From BD2-11 sp965221785 (GTDB lineage Bacteria; Gemmatimonadota; Gemmatimonadetes; Longimicrobiales; Gaopeijiaceae): a DNA stretch of 64,000 bases. The translations under genes and the position numbers were made by a program. Location: the NCBI GenBank assembly GCA_965221785.1, contig CBDCSR010000003.1:2170001-2234000 (forward strand). Direction: 5' to 3'. The notes beneath the pieces are model-generated. The model had not been told where the DNA came from, ran no database searches, and was given only the letters and a program-made list of their open reading frames with translations. Below are positions 44,007 through 52,462 of the stretch, in pieces (within the stretch, counting starts at the first letter, position 1; each line of letters begins with the position of its first letter).

Positions 44007-46277
44007 GTGGATCACCTGGGGGGCCTGAACCCCGAGCAGCGAGCCGCCGTGCTCCACTTCGAAGGGCCTCTCCTGGTGCTCGCCGGCGCCGGAACCGGAA
44101 AGACCCGGGCGCTCACCTGCCGGATCGCCCACCTGGTCGGCGAGCACGGCGTGCCGCCGCATCGCATCCTCGCCGTCACCTTCACCAACAAGGCGGCGGG
44201 CGAGATGCGGGAGCGCGTCGCCGGCTATCTGGGGGAGGAGCCTCGCGGCATGTGGCTCGGTACCTTTCATGCCCTGGGCGCACGTCTTCTGCGCATCCAC
44301 GCGGACGAGGTCGGCCGGGCGGCCCCATTCACCATCTTCGATGCCGAACAGAGCCTGAACCAGGTCAAGCGGGCCCAGAAGGCCGTGCGCGTCAACCCGG
44401 ACCGATGGAATCCGCGATCGGTGCAGGGTGTCATCAGCTCCGCCAAGAACATGCTCATCGGCCCACAGCGGTTTCATGACGAGAACGCGGACGGGGCCGA
44501 CCCGCTGGCGGCGGTGGCGGCGCTGGTGTACCCCGAGTATCAGGCTGCGCTGGCGCGCCAGAACGCGTTCGACTTCGACGACCTGCTGATGAAGCCGGTG
44601 GAGCTGGTGGAGTCCCGTCCCGACATCCTCCACCGGTATTCCGACCGCTTCGCCTTCCTGCTGGTGGACGAGTACCAGGACACCAACCATGCCCAGTTCC
44701 GGCTGTTGGACCTGCTCGCCCGGGTCCACGGCAACCTCATGGTGGTGGGCGACGACGATCAGAGCATCTATGGATGGCGGGGGGCCGACATCCGCAACAT
44801 CCTCCAGTTCGAGTCGGTCTTCCCCAGCGCCCGCGTCGTCCGGCTGGAGCGCAACTACCGGTCCACGGCACACGTCCTTCACGCGGCCAATGCCGCCATC
44901 TCCCACAACGTTGCCCGCAAGGCGAAAACGCTGCATACGCGCCGCCCGGACGGCGAACTGTTGAGCGTTCTGCACACCGCGACCGAGACCGATGAGGCTC
45001 GCTGCATCGCCGATGAAGCCGAATCGCTCAAGCAGGCCAACGGATGGCCCTATGGGAGTTTCGCCGTCCTCTACCGCACCAACGCCCAGTCGCGCGCGCT
45101 CGAGGAGGAGTTGATGCGGCGCTTCATCCCCTACCAGATCGTGGGAGGCGTGCGCTTCTACGAGAGGCGGGAGATCCGTGACGTGCTGGCCTACCTGCGC
45201 CTGATCTCGAATCCCCGGGACGAAGAGGCCTTCAACCGCGTCGTCAACTATCCGAAACGCGGAATCGGCACAGTGTCGCGCAGCCGATTGACGGTTTGGG
45301 CGCGAGGACGCCGGGTGTCGCTGCTCGAGGCTGCGGCGGAAGCTCAGGCGGTGGAGGGGATCCGGCCGTCCACCGCCCGCACACTCGGGCGCTTCGCGCG
45401 CATGATCGCGGACTGGCGCTCCCTCGCCCGGGAACGCAACGCGGGAGAGGTCACGGAGGCGGTGGTCACGGGACTGGACCTGCGGGAGCAGCTGCGCGAA
45501 GAGGGACCGGAGGGGGAAGACAGGGCCGCGAACGTGACGGAGTTGATCGCCGCCGCCTTCCGCTTCGACCCCTCGGAGCATGATCCGGGAGAGGAAGAGG
45601 AGATCGCAGGCGCCAGCGACCTCGACCTGTTCCTTCAGCACACGGCTCTGGTCACGGGCATCGACGCGCACGACAGTGCGGCCGACGCGGTCACCCTCAT
45701 GACGCTCCACAGCGCCAAGGGGCTCGAGTTTCCCTGCGTCTTTCTCGCCGGGATGGAGGAGGGACTGTTTCCGCTGTCGCGAGCACTGGAGCTCCCCGGC
45801 GAACTCGAGGAGGAACGGCGGCTCTTCTATGTGGGGCTCACGCGGGCGGAGGAGAAGCTCTATCTCAGCTACGCTGCGCGAAGATGGAGGGCCGGCGAGG
45901 GGGTCACCTCGAGGCCGTCGTCGTTCCTCGGCACGATTCCCGACAATCTGGTGGAATACCGGCGCTCGGCGCGGCTGCAGTCTTCCCGCCGCCGGTATCG
46001 CGGGAGAGGCGGGTACCGGGAGGGCAGGTATGGTCGCCGGTCCCTGGACCGGAACCAGGCGTATGCGGACCCGGACCCGGCCGGATACGACGATCTGAAC
46101 CAGGACGCCCCCCGCTACCAGCAGGGTGAACGCGTGGTTCACGGGAACTTCGGCTTCGGATCGATCCTGGAGGTCTCGGGTTTCGGTCCGGACCTCAGGG
46201 TAACGGTGGATTTCGATGACGTGGGGAGGAAGAAACTGGTAGCCCGCTTCGCGGGTCTGGAGAGGGCGTTCGAGTGA
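44007..46277 (+). CDS. pcrA: UvrD/PcrA/Rep superfamily 1A DNA helicase
   Basis: ATP-driven 3'-5' DNA helicase for repair and replication. 756 residues from GTG 44007 ('LGGLNPEQRAAVLHFEGPLLVLAGAGTGKT' with Walker A), 'TFTNKAAGEMRERV', 'LVDEYQDTNHAQFRLL', 'VVGDDDQSIYGWRGAD', 'LERNYRS', 'VTLMTLHSAKGLEFPCVFLAGMEEG' and 'RRLFYVGLTRAEEKLYLSYA'. The C-terminus has a Tudor-like module 'YQQGERVVHGNFGFGSILEVSG', which in PcrA contacts RNA polymerase. The last bases GTGA overlap the start of gatC. Confidence 0.95.
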   Translation: MDHLGGLNPEQRAAVLHFEGPLLVLAGAGTGKTRALTCRIAHLVGEHGVPPHRILAVTFTNKAAGEMRERVAGYLGEEPRGMWLGTFHALGARLLRIHADEVGRAAPFTIFDAEQSLNQVKRAQKAVRVNPDRWNPRSVQGVISSAKNMLIGPQRFHDENADGADPLAAVAALVYPEYQAALARQNAFDFDDLLMKPVELVESRPDILHRYSDRFAFLLVDEYQDTNHAQFRLLDLLARVHGNLMVVGDDDQSIYGWRGADIRNILQFESVFPSARVVRLERNYRSTAHVLHAANAAISHNVARKAKTLHTRRPDGELLSVLHTATETDEARCIADEAESLKQANGWPYGSFAVLYRTNAQSRALEEELMRRFIPYQIVGGVRFYERREIRDVLAYLRLISNPRDEEAFNRVVNYPKRGIGTVSRSRLTVWARGRRVSLLEAAAEAQAVEGIRPSTARTLGRFARMIADWRSLARERNAGEVTEAVVTGLDLREQLREEGPEGEDRAANVTELIAAAFRFDPSEHDPGEEEEIAGASDLDLFLQHTALVTGIDAHDSAADAVTLMTLHSAKGLEFPCVFLAGMEEGLFPLSRALELPGELEEERRLFYVGLTRAEEKLYLSYAARRWRAGEGVTSRPSSFLGTIPDNLVEYRRSARLQSSRRRYRGRGGYREGRYGRRSLDRNQAYADPDPAGYDDLNQDAPRYQQGERVVHGNFGFGSILEVSGFGPDLRVTVDFDDVGRKKLVARFAGLERAFE

Positions 46278-46666
46278 GCGGGCCGCAAGAGCCGGAGCCG
46301 GGCGTGACCGTAACCATTCAGGAGATTCGCCGGATCGCCGCGCTCGCTCGCGTCCGCCTCGAAAAGGGGGAGGCGGGACGCATGGCGCGCGACATGAGTT
46401 CGATCCTGGAGCACATGACGGTGTTGAGCGAGATCGCGCCGGAGCCTGCTCCGACATCCGGCGTCCCGCAGGGCGAGGGCTCCAGGCGGCCTCTCGGGGA
46501 TGCCCCGGACGGGGGAGGCGTTCCGGCAGAAGAAGGTGAGACGATGCCGGATCCGCTCGAACGATCGCTCTCGCGCATCGCTCCCGACTGGCGGGATGGT
46601 CTTTTCGTCGTGCCCCGGCTTCCAGGTGTGGCGGGCGCACCCGGCGAACGGGATGGCTCGCCGTGA
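46274..46666 (+). CDS. gatC: Asp/Glu-tRNA(Asn/Gln) amidotransferase subunit C
   Basis: Small structural subunit wrapping GatA and GatB. The start 'VTIQEIRRIAALARVRLEKGEAGRMARDMSSILEHMTVL' and end 'APDWRDGLFVVPRLPGV' are the family signatures. At 130 residues it is about 30 longer than usual, because a Gly/Pro/Glu-rich linker (about residues 60-90) is inserted and the tail is longer. Start GTG overlaps pcrA and stop overlaps gatA, both by GTGA, so the genes are tightly coupled. Confidence 0.9.
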   Translation: MSGPQEPEPGVTVTIQEIRRIAALARVRLEKGEAGRMARDMSSILEHMTVLSEIAPEPAPTSGVPQGEGSRRPLGDAPDGGGVPAEEGETMPDPLERSLSRIAPDWRDGLFVVPRLPGVAGAPGERDGSP

Positions 46667-48120
46667 CGGCGGATGCGGGCGGCGTGGCGGCGCGGGCCGC
46701 GGAGGTCCAGAGCGGGAGGCTTGCCCGGGGTTCGATGGCCGCGGAGGCACTGGAGGCGCAGGAGGCGTGGGAGCAGGGCGCCGCACGGCTCAACGCCTTC
46801 ATCGCCCTGGATCCGCAAGCGGGTCAGAAGCGCGGTCCACGCGACGGCCCGCTCGCGGGGATTCCGGTGGCGGTCAAGGACAACCTGGTCACGGCCGGTT
46901 TTCCCACCACCTGCGGTTCCCGCATCCTCGAAGGTTTCCGCTCCCCGTACGAAGCCACGGCGGTGCGGCGGCTTCGGGGGGCGGGGGCGGTCATCGTCGG
47001 CAAGACCAACATGGACGAGTTCGGCATGGGGTCGTCGACCGAGAACTCCGCCTTCGGCCCGACGCGCAATCCCTGGCATCGGGAACGGGTCCCCGGCGGA
47101 AGCTCCGGCGGGTCGGCGGCGGCGGTGGCCGCGGGCATCGTGCCGGTCGCGGTGGGCTCGGATACCGGGGGTTCGGTACGCCAGCCGGCGTCGTTCTGCG
47201 GGGTGGTCGGCATCAAGCCCACCTACGGGCGGGTGAGCCGCTACGGCCTGGTCGCCTTCGCCTCCTCTCTCGACCAGGTGGGAGCCCTCGGCCGCACCGT
47301 GCGCGACGCGGCGACCCTGCTCGAGGTCCTGAGCGGCCACGACCCGCGCGATGCCACTTCGGTCGACCGCCCGGTGCCGCCTCTGACGGCGGCCTGCGAA
47401 CGGGGGGTGCGCGGGCTGGTCGTCGGCATTCCGCGCGAGTACTTCCCCTCCGGCCTGGATCCCTTGGTGCGCCGGCTGGCGGAGCGCGCCCTCGGCGCGC
47501 TGGAGGGAGCGGGCGCCGAGTTGCGGGACGTGTCCCTGCCACACACCCGATACGCCATTCCCGCCTACTACATCATCGCGCCCGCCGAAGCGTCCTCCAA
47601 TCTGGCCCGCTACGACGGTGTCCGCTTCGGGCGCCGATCCCGGGACGCGGATACTACCGAGCGACTGTATGAACTGTCACGCTCCGAGGGTTTCGGCACC
47701 GAGGTCAAGCGCCGCATCCTGCTCGGCACCTACGCGCTGTCGGCGGGCTATTACGACGCGTACTACGGCCGTGCGCAGGAGGCGCGGGCCGTCATCGCCG
47801 GGGATTTCGAGCGGACATTCCGTGATGGCGTGGACGTGCTCTTCACCCCGACCTCGCCGACCCCCGCCTTCAGGCTGGGAGAGCGCATCCACGATCCCTA
47901 CCGGATGTACCTCTCCGATGTCTTCACTGTGACCGCCAACCTGGCCGGGGTTCCCGCGCTGTCCGTTCCGATCGGGCTGGCGGAGGGACTTCCGGTGGGG
48001 GGACAACTCATGGCCGCGCACTGGCGGGAGGACACGCTGCTGAACGCGGCCGCAGTGCTCGAGGCCGAACTGGGGATGGTGGGGCCTACTCCGGTTCCGG
48101 CCGGCGGAAACGCGGCATGA
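46663..48120 (+). CDS. gatA: Asp/Glu-tRNA(Asn/Gln) amidotransferase subunit A
   Basis: Amidase that releases ammonia from glutamine for tRNA-dependent Gln/Asn formation. 485 residues with the Ser-cisSer-Lys triad visible: Lys in 'IPVAVKDNLVT', 'VPGGSSGGSAAAVAAG' and 'GSDTGGSVRQPASFCGVVGIKPTYGRVSRYGLVAFASSLDQVG'. Starts at GTG 46663 in the end of gatC and ends in an ATGA overlap with gatB. Confidence 0.96.
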   Translation: MTADAGGVAARAAEVQSGRLARGSMAAEALEAQEAWEQGAARLNAFIALDPQAGQKRGPRDGPLAGIPVAVKDNLVTAGFPTTCGSRILEGFRSPYEATAVRRLRGAGAVIVGKTNMDEFGMGSSTENSAFGPTRNPWHRERVPGGSSGGSAAAVAAGIVPVAVGSDTGGSVRQPASFCGVVGIKPTYGRVSRYGLVAFASSLDQVGALGRTVRDAATLLEVLSGHDPRDATSVDRPVPPLTAACERGVRGLVVGIPREYFPSGLDPLVRRLAERALGALEGAGAELRDVSLPHTRYAIPAYYIIAPAEASSNLARYDGVRFGRRSRDADTTERLYELSRSEGFGTEVKRRILLGTYALSAGYYDAYYGRAQEARAVIAGDFERTFRDGVDVLFTPTSPTPAFRLGERIHDPYRMYLSDVFTVTANLAGVPALSVPIGLAEGLPVGGQLMAAHWREDTLLNAAAVLEAELGMVGPTPVPAGGNAA

Positions 48121-49556
48121 CGGACTCACCGCTGGAAGCCGTGATCGGCCTGGAGGTCCACGTTCAGCTCGACACCGGGCGCAAGCTGTTCTGCGCGGAT
48201 TCAACCGCATTCGGAGCGCCTCCCAACACGGCGGTATGTCCGGTCTGCCTGGGGCTCCCCGGCGCGCTCCCCGTGCTCGACCCGGGAGCGGTCGATCTTG
48301 CGCTCCGGGCGGCGCTCGCGCTGGAATGCACCATCCACCCCACCTCCATCTTCGCCCGCAAGAACTACTTCTATCCCGATCTGCCCAAGGGATATCAGAT
48401 CTCCCAGTTCGAACGCCCCCTGGCCACCCGGGGAGCCGTCGAACTGGATGGCGGCCGGAGGGTGCGGATCCGGCGGGTGCACATGGAAGAGGACGCCGGA
48501 AAGTCGCTGCACGACCGCTTCGCCTCCGCGACCGCCGTCGACCTGAACCGGACCGGCACCCCGCTGATCGAGATCGTTTCGGAGCCGGACCTGCGGTCTC
48601 CCGGGGAGGCGCGCTCCTACCTCCAGTATCTCAAGCGACTGATGGAATACCTGGAGATATCCGACTGCAACATGGAAGAAGGCAGCCTGCGCGTGGACGC
48701 CAACGTATCTCTGCGCGAGAGGGGAAGCGAGCGCCTCGAGGCCAGCACCGAGGTCAAGAACCTCAACAGCTTCTCGGCGGTGGAGAAGGCGCTCGGCGTC
48801 GAGATCAGGCGTCAGACCCGGATTCGCGCCGAGAGGGGCGCCGTGATCCGCCAGACTCTGCTCTGGGATGCCGCAGGAGGCAACGTACGGGTGATGCGGG
48901 ACAAGGAGGACAGCCAGGACTACCGGTACTTCCCAGATCCCGACCTCCCGCCCCTCGTCCTCTCGGCGGCGCGCGTTGCTTCGCTGCAGGCCGGGCTGGG
49001 CGAGCTGCCGCGCGCGAAGCGCGAGCGCTTTCGGCGTCAGCACGACCTGCCCGCCTACGACGCAGAGGTGCTTACCTCGTCCCGGCCACTCGCGGACTAC
49101 TACGAAGCGGTTGTTGCGTGCGGGAGGCAACCCAAAACCGTGTCCAACTGGGTGATGGGGCCGGTGCTCAAGACGGTGAAGCGGGGCATCGCCGACCTTT
49201 CCTCACCGGGGCTGGCACCCGGGCGACTCGCCGAGCTTCTCGTGCTGGTGGACGAAGGGACGCTGTCCGCCACCGCGGCCAGGACCGTCCTCGCCGGCAT
49301 GGCGCGCACCGGCGACCCGCCCGGGGTCATCGTCCAGAGGGAAGGGCTCACGCAGGTGCGCGAAGACCAGGTGTTGAAGAGGTGGGTGACGGACGCGGTG
49401 GCGTCGCATCCGGAGGAAGTCGCCCGCTACAGGGACGGGGAGACGCGCCTTCTCGGGTTTCTGATGGGCCAGGTCATGCGTGCTTCCGGGCGCAAGGCGG
49501 ACCCGCGCCGCGTGAACCAGCTGCTGCGGGCCGCGTTGGACGCCGATGCCGACTGA
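48117..49556 (+). CDS. gatB: Asp/Glu-tRNA(Asn/Gln) amidotransferase subunit B
   Basis: Kinase/amidotransferase subunit that binds the misacylated tRNA. 479 residues: 'AVIGLEVHVQLDTGRKLFCADST', 'VCPVCLGLPGALPVL', 'KNYFYPDLPKGYQISQFERPL', 'HMEEDAGKSLHD', 'DLNRTGTPLIEIVSEPD', 'EVKNLNSFSAVEKAL', 'EDSQDYRYFPDPDLPPL', and the C-terminal YqeY-like tail domain. Completes a gatCAB operon, implying that Gln-tRNA and/or Asn-tRNA are made by transamidation. Confidence 0.96.
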   Translation: MTDSPLEAVIGLEVHVQLDTGRKLFCADSTAFGAPPNTAVCPVCLGLPGALPVLDPGAVDLALRAALALECTIHPTSIFARKNYFYPDLPKGYQISQFERPLATRGAVELDGGRRVRIRRVHMEEDAGKSLHDRFASATAVDLNRTGTPLIEIVSEPDLRSPGEARSYLQYLKRLMEYLEISDCNMEEGSLRVDANVSLRERGSERLEASTEVKNLNSFSAVEKALGVEIRRQTRIRAERGAVIRQTLLWDAAGGNVRVMRDKEDSQDYRYFPDPDLPPLVLSAARVASLQAGLGELPRAKRERFRRQHDLPAYDAEVLTSSRPLADYYEAVVACGRQPKTVSNWVMGPVLKTVKRGIADLSSPGLAPGRLAELLVLVDEGTLSATAARTVLAGMARTGDPPGVIVQREGLTQVREDQVLKRWVTDAVASHPEEVARYRDGETRLLGFLMGQVMRASGRKADPRRVNQLLRAALDADAD

Positions 49557-49606
49557 AGCCGGCGGATTGCCGGCCGACTCTCCGGACGTGTCGCCAGTGG
49601 TTCCCG

Positions 49607-50248
49607 CTACCTGGTCTCGCCGACCGGCTCACGCCCGTCATCCGGCCGGGCGACGGCGGGCTTCGCAGCCGGTTTATCGCCTGCCAGCCTGGACGAGGCA
49701 TCTTCTTCGACCGGCAACGCAGAGCGGGCGGTTTCACGCGCCCGCTCGAGAGCTCGTGCGCCGGCACCCACCCCGCGCACGGCCGCAGCAGTCTTCAGAA
49801 ACGTCTCCTCGGCCTCGGTCTGCACTACTTCCAGCAACGCGTTGAACTCATCGATGCGGGTTTCCATGTGCGTCGAAGCCTGCCTCAGCCGGTCGGACAG
49901 CGCCCGCACGGAACCGGTGAGGTGCTGTGCCTCGTCGCGCAGCGAGCGGGTGATGGCATCCACGTTGTCCGCAACGCCGCCAGCCCGTTCGAGGACCGGC
50001 CGGCTCTGTTCCTCCAGCCGGCGCGCGATGTCGGTGAGCCGGCGCCCGTGCACGTCCAGTCGCCTCAGGAAGGCCAGCAGCGCCACGGCGCCGACGGAAG
50101 CCAGCACCACAAGGGCCAGAAGGCCCCACTCGCTCACATTCGCGATCCCCGAGGGCGCGACCATGACCAGAACCGTGTCGCGCGCAGGTTCCTGCCCCGA
50201 TACCCCGGCGGATGCCGCGGCCGTTATCGTCCAAACCGTTGCAATCAT
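49607..50248 (-). CDS. Membrane-anchored coiled-coil protein (DUF948-like)
   Basis: 213 residues. An N-terminal hydrophobic stretch may be a signal peptide, followed by a clear membrane helix ('WGLLALVVLASVGAVALLAFLRRLDV', about 40-62). A long helical region then follows ('LTDIARRLEEQSRPVLERAGGVADNVDAITRSLRDEAQHLTGSVRALSDRLRQ'), resembling DUF948/methyl-accepting-like coiled coils. The tail is Ala/Pro-rich and probably disordered. No catalytic motif. It converges with gatB and is divergent from murA. Function unknown. Confidence 0.65.
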   Translation of the reverse strand: MIATVWTITAAASAGVSGQEPARDTVLVMVAPSGIANVSEWGLLALVVLASVGAVALLAFLRRLDVHGRRLTDIARRLEEQSRPVLERAGGVADNVDAITRSLRDEAQHLTGSVRALSDRLRQASTHMETRIDEFNALLEVVQTEAEETFLKTAAAVRGVGAGARALERARETARSALPVEEDASSRLAGDKPAAKPAVARPDDGREPVGETR

Positions 50249-50557
50249 CGTATGATCAGGAACGCCAATGAAGCCGGAAGAATTGGTGAGAGCTCTCCGC
50301 AGAGCGCGGTGCCGAAGGTTGCATCTAACGTATTGACAACAACTTGTAGAGTCACTTGTTCTTCGATATTAGCGCATGCGCGGTCCGCGCTGCAAGAACT
50401 TCCATGCACGTCCTGATCCCGCTGGCCGGGCCGTCGGCAACGTGGTATGTTGGCGCGGCAATGCGACCAGGGACCCGGCACCCGACCGCCCGTCCGGGTC
50501 CTGGCGCTGGCCGGGCCCCCGACGGCTCCACCTAGTCTACCCTTCCTACCCCACGTC
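50249..50557. other. 309-bp divergent intergenic region upstream of murA
   Basis: No gene supported. An AT-richer patch at 50325-50370 holds a perfect TTGACA (50333-50338), but the best -10 at the right spacing (TTGTTC) is poor. AACAA and TTGTT form a short inverted pair across it. A small stem GCGCG-GTC-CGCGC lies at 50376-50388. TATGTT at 50446-50451 is another weak -10 candidate for murA. Confidence 0.35.
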
Positions 50558-51835
50558 ATGGCACACTTCCTTGTCGAAGGCGGCCACTCCCTCAGCGGGA
50601 CCATACGGCCGGCAGGAAACAAGAACGCGGCTCTTCCCGCGCTCGCGGCGACGCTCCTGGCGACAGAGCCGGTCACCCTGCAAAACGTCCCGCGCATCAA
50701 GGATGTGGAGGCGCTGGCCGCGATCCTGCGGGCGCTGGGCGCGGAAGTGTCCTGGGAGGGGCCCAACGTGGTCACCGTGGATGCCGCGCAGGTGAGCGAT
50801 GTCCGGCCCCCGCGCGCCCTTGCGGAGCGCATTCGGGCCTCGATTCTGCTCGCGGGCCCGTTGTTGGCGCGCTTCGGACGCGTCCTGCTTCCGCCTCCCG
50901 GTGGTGATGTGATCGGTCGGCGTCGGCTGGACACCCATTTCATGGCTCTTGCGGCGTTGGGGGGGGAGACCCGGCTGGGAAGGGAGTTCGAGATTCACGC
51001 GTCCAGGCTGGAGGGCACCTCGATGTTCCTGGACGAGCCTTCGGTGACGGGCACCGAGAACGCCGTGATGGCGGCCACGCTCGCCCGTGGCCGAACGCGG
51101 ATTCGAAACGCGGCGGCCGAACCGCACGTCCAGGACTTGTGTCACCTGCTGAATGCCATGGGCGCGCGCATCCGCGGCATCGGCACTCATGTCCTCGACA
51201 TTGAGGGCGTCGGAGAACTGGGCGGAGCCAGATACCGGATCGGCGCCGACCACATCGAAATCGGTTCCTTCATCGGCCTCGCGGCGGTGACGCGAAGCAA
51301 CCTGGTCATCGAGGATGTCCCGATCGAACATCTGGATGCGACCTTGCTGGGGTTCCGGCGTCTTGGCGTCGAGTGCGAGCCTGACGACGGATCGCTGGTC
51401 GTCAGGGGCGATCGCGAGCCACACATCCGAGCGGACGCTTTCGGGCATGTTCCCAAGATCGACGACGGGCCCTGGCCGGCGTTTCCCGCCGACCTTACGT
51501 CGATCGCGCTCGTCACGGCCACGCAGTGCCACGGCACCGTGCTGGTATACGAGAAGATGTTCGAGTCACGCATGTTCTTCACCGACAAGCTTGTTGCCAT
51601 GGGGGCACAGATCATCCTGTGCGATCCGCATCGCGCGGTCGTGGTCGGCCCCGCGCAACTGCGGGGCGGGCGCCTCGAGAGCCCGGACATTCGCGCGGGC
51701 ATGGCGATCCTGTTGGCCGCTCTGGCCGCCAGGGGGACCAGCGAGATCCACAACATCACTCAGATCGAACGCGGCTATCAACAGATCGACGAACGCCTGC
51801 GCCGACTCGGAGCGCACATCGAGCGGGTGGGCTGA
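50558..51835 (+). CDS. murA: UDP-N-acetylglucosamine 1-carboxyvinyltransferase (Asp-type MurA)
   Basis: First committed step of peptidoglycan synthesis: adds enolpyruvyl to UDP-GlcNAc. 425 residues: 'GGHSLSGTIRPAGNKNAALPALAATLL' (Lys22), 'RASILLAGPLLARFGRVLLPPPGGDVIGRR', 'GTSMFLDEPSVTGTENAVMAA', 'DDGPWPAFPADLTSIAL', 'MFESRMFF', 'DIRAGMAILLAAL'. The catalytic-loop residue that is Cys115 in E. coli is Asp here (residue 117, 'GGDVIG'). Cys-to-Asp MurA enzymes in mycobacteria and others are active but resistant to fosfomycin. ATG at 50558 matches the family N-terminus. Followed by a small coiled-coil gene. Confidence 0.94.
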   Translation: MAHFLVEGGHSLSGTIRPAGNKNAALPALAATLLATEPVTLQNVPRIKDVEALAAILRALGAEVSWEGPNVVTVDAAQVSDVRPPRALAERIRASILLAGPLLARFGRVLLPPPGGDVIGRRRLDTHFMALAALGGETRLGREFEIHASRLEGTSMFLDEPSVTGTENAVMAATLARGRTRIRNAAAEPHVQDLCHLLNAMGARIRGIGTHVLDIEGVGELGGARYRIGADHIEIGSFIGLAAVTRSNLVIEDVPIEHLDATLLGFRRLGVECEPDDGSLVVRGDREPHIRADAFGHVPKIDDGPWPAFPADLTSIALVTATQCHGTVLVYEKMFESRMFFTDKLVAMGAQIILCDPHRAVVVGPAQLRGGRLESPDIRAGMAILLAALAARGTSEIHNITQIERGYQQIDERLRRLGAHIERVG

Positions 51836-51876
51836 CAGTCCGCGGACGAATCCGCGAAGGGGCAGGGAGGTGCACC

Positions 51877-52197
51877 GTGAGTGAAGGGGGAAGCGACGGA
51901 GAACGTCGCAGGAGAAAGGGCATTCGCGAAGGGTTGAGCCAGGGGCTCGGTTTTCTTTCGGCGCTCAAGGACGCCATTGAGGAAACCCTGTCCGAGACGC
52001 GCGAGCAGAGCGGACCGAACGCCGAGGCAGCGCGCGATGCGCTGAAGGGTGCGTTGTCCCGGGCGCAGGCTGCAGCCGAGACCGCCCGCGAGCGTCTGGA
52101 CTTCGTGACCCGTCGTGAAATGGACCAGATGCGGGAGGCGGTGGAGCGTCTCACGGCGAGGATCGCGCGCCTGGAGCGTCAAGACCCGACCGAGTGA
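51877..52197 (+). CDS. Small coiled-coil protein (UbiK/phasin-like C-terminus)
   Basis: 106 residues from GTG 51877, with GGGAGG seven bases upstream. A basic N-terminus ('GERRRRKGIREGLSQGLGFLSALKDAIEETL') is followed by an Ala-rich helix and 'LDFVTRREMDQMREAVERLTARIARLERQD'. That end resembles the coiled coils of UbiK/BMFP proteins and of phasins. Which of the two, if either, cannot be decided by eye. It lies 41 bases after murA and just before a strong terminator, so it probably shares the murA transcript. Confidence 0.6.
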   Translation: MSEGGSDGERRRRKGIREGLSQGLGFLSALKDAIEETLSETREQSGPNAEAARDALKGALSRAQAAAETARERLDFVTRREMDQMREAVERLTARIARLERQDPTE

Positions 52198-52302
52198 CCG
52201 GCGACGGGGCCGGCCAGCAGTCCACGGGCTGCCAGAGCCGCGCGACCGGCGCCGAAGCCTTGAACGGGGTTGGACAAACCCTTATTGTTCAGGGTCCGGG
52301 CG

Positions 52303-52320
52303 GGTCGTCGGCCGACGACC
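52303..52320. other. Perfect 18-bp palindrome upstream of nusA
   Basis: GGTCGTCGGCCGACGACC is its own reverse complement. It lies six bases before the terminator stem. It could be a protein operator or an RNA hairpin belonging to an attenuation structure. Confidence 0.5.
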
Positions 52321-52326
52321 TTGAGA

Positions 52327-52356
52327 GTGGGGAGCCAGTGGCCCCCGCTTTTTTTT
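52327..52356 (+). terminator. Strong Rho-independent terminator between murA unit and nusA
   Basis: GTGGGG (52327-52332), bulged A, GCC (52334-52336), loop AGT, GGC (52340-52342), CCCCGC (52343-52348), then eight T residues (52349-52356). Nine pairs with one G-U. It ends the murA/coiled-coil transcript or acts as an attenuator in the nusA leader. The following 106 bases to nusA contain a further perfect stem at 52423-52437 (GGCGGA-CGA-TCCGCC). Confidence 0.75.
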
Positions 52357-52462
52357 ACCCGGCAAGCAGGGCGGCACCGCGTGGGCGGGCCACCCGTGAC
52401 ATGATCCCGATTGCTCGGGGTGGGCGGACGATCCGCCTGTTTCGGCAGGGCGAACGGAGTCG

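Noticed and set aside
43974..46802. A 942-codon minus-strand open frame opposite pcrA
   Set aside because: Shadow of the helicase and gatC genes; no recognisable domain.
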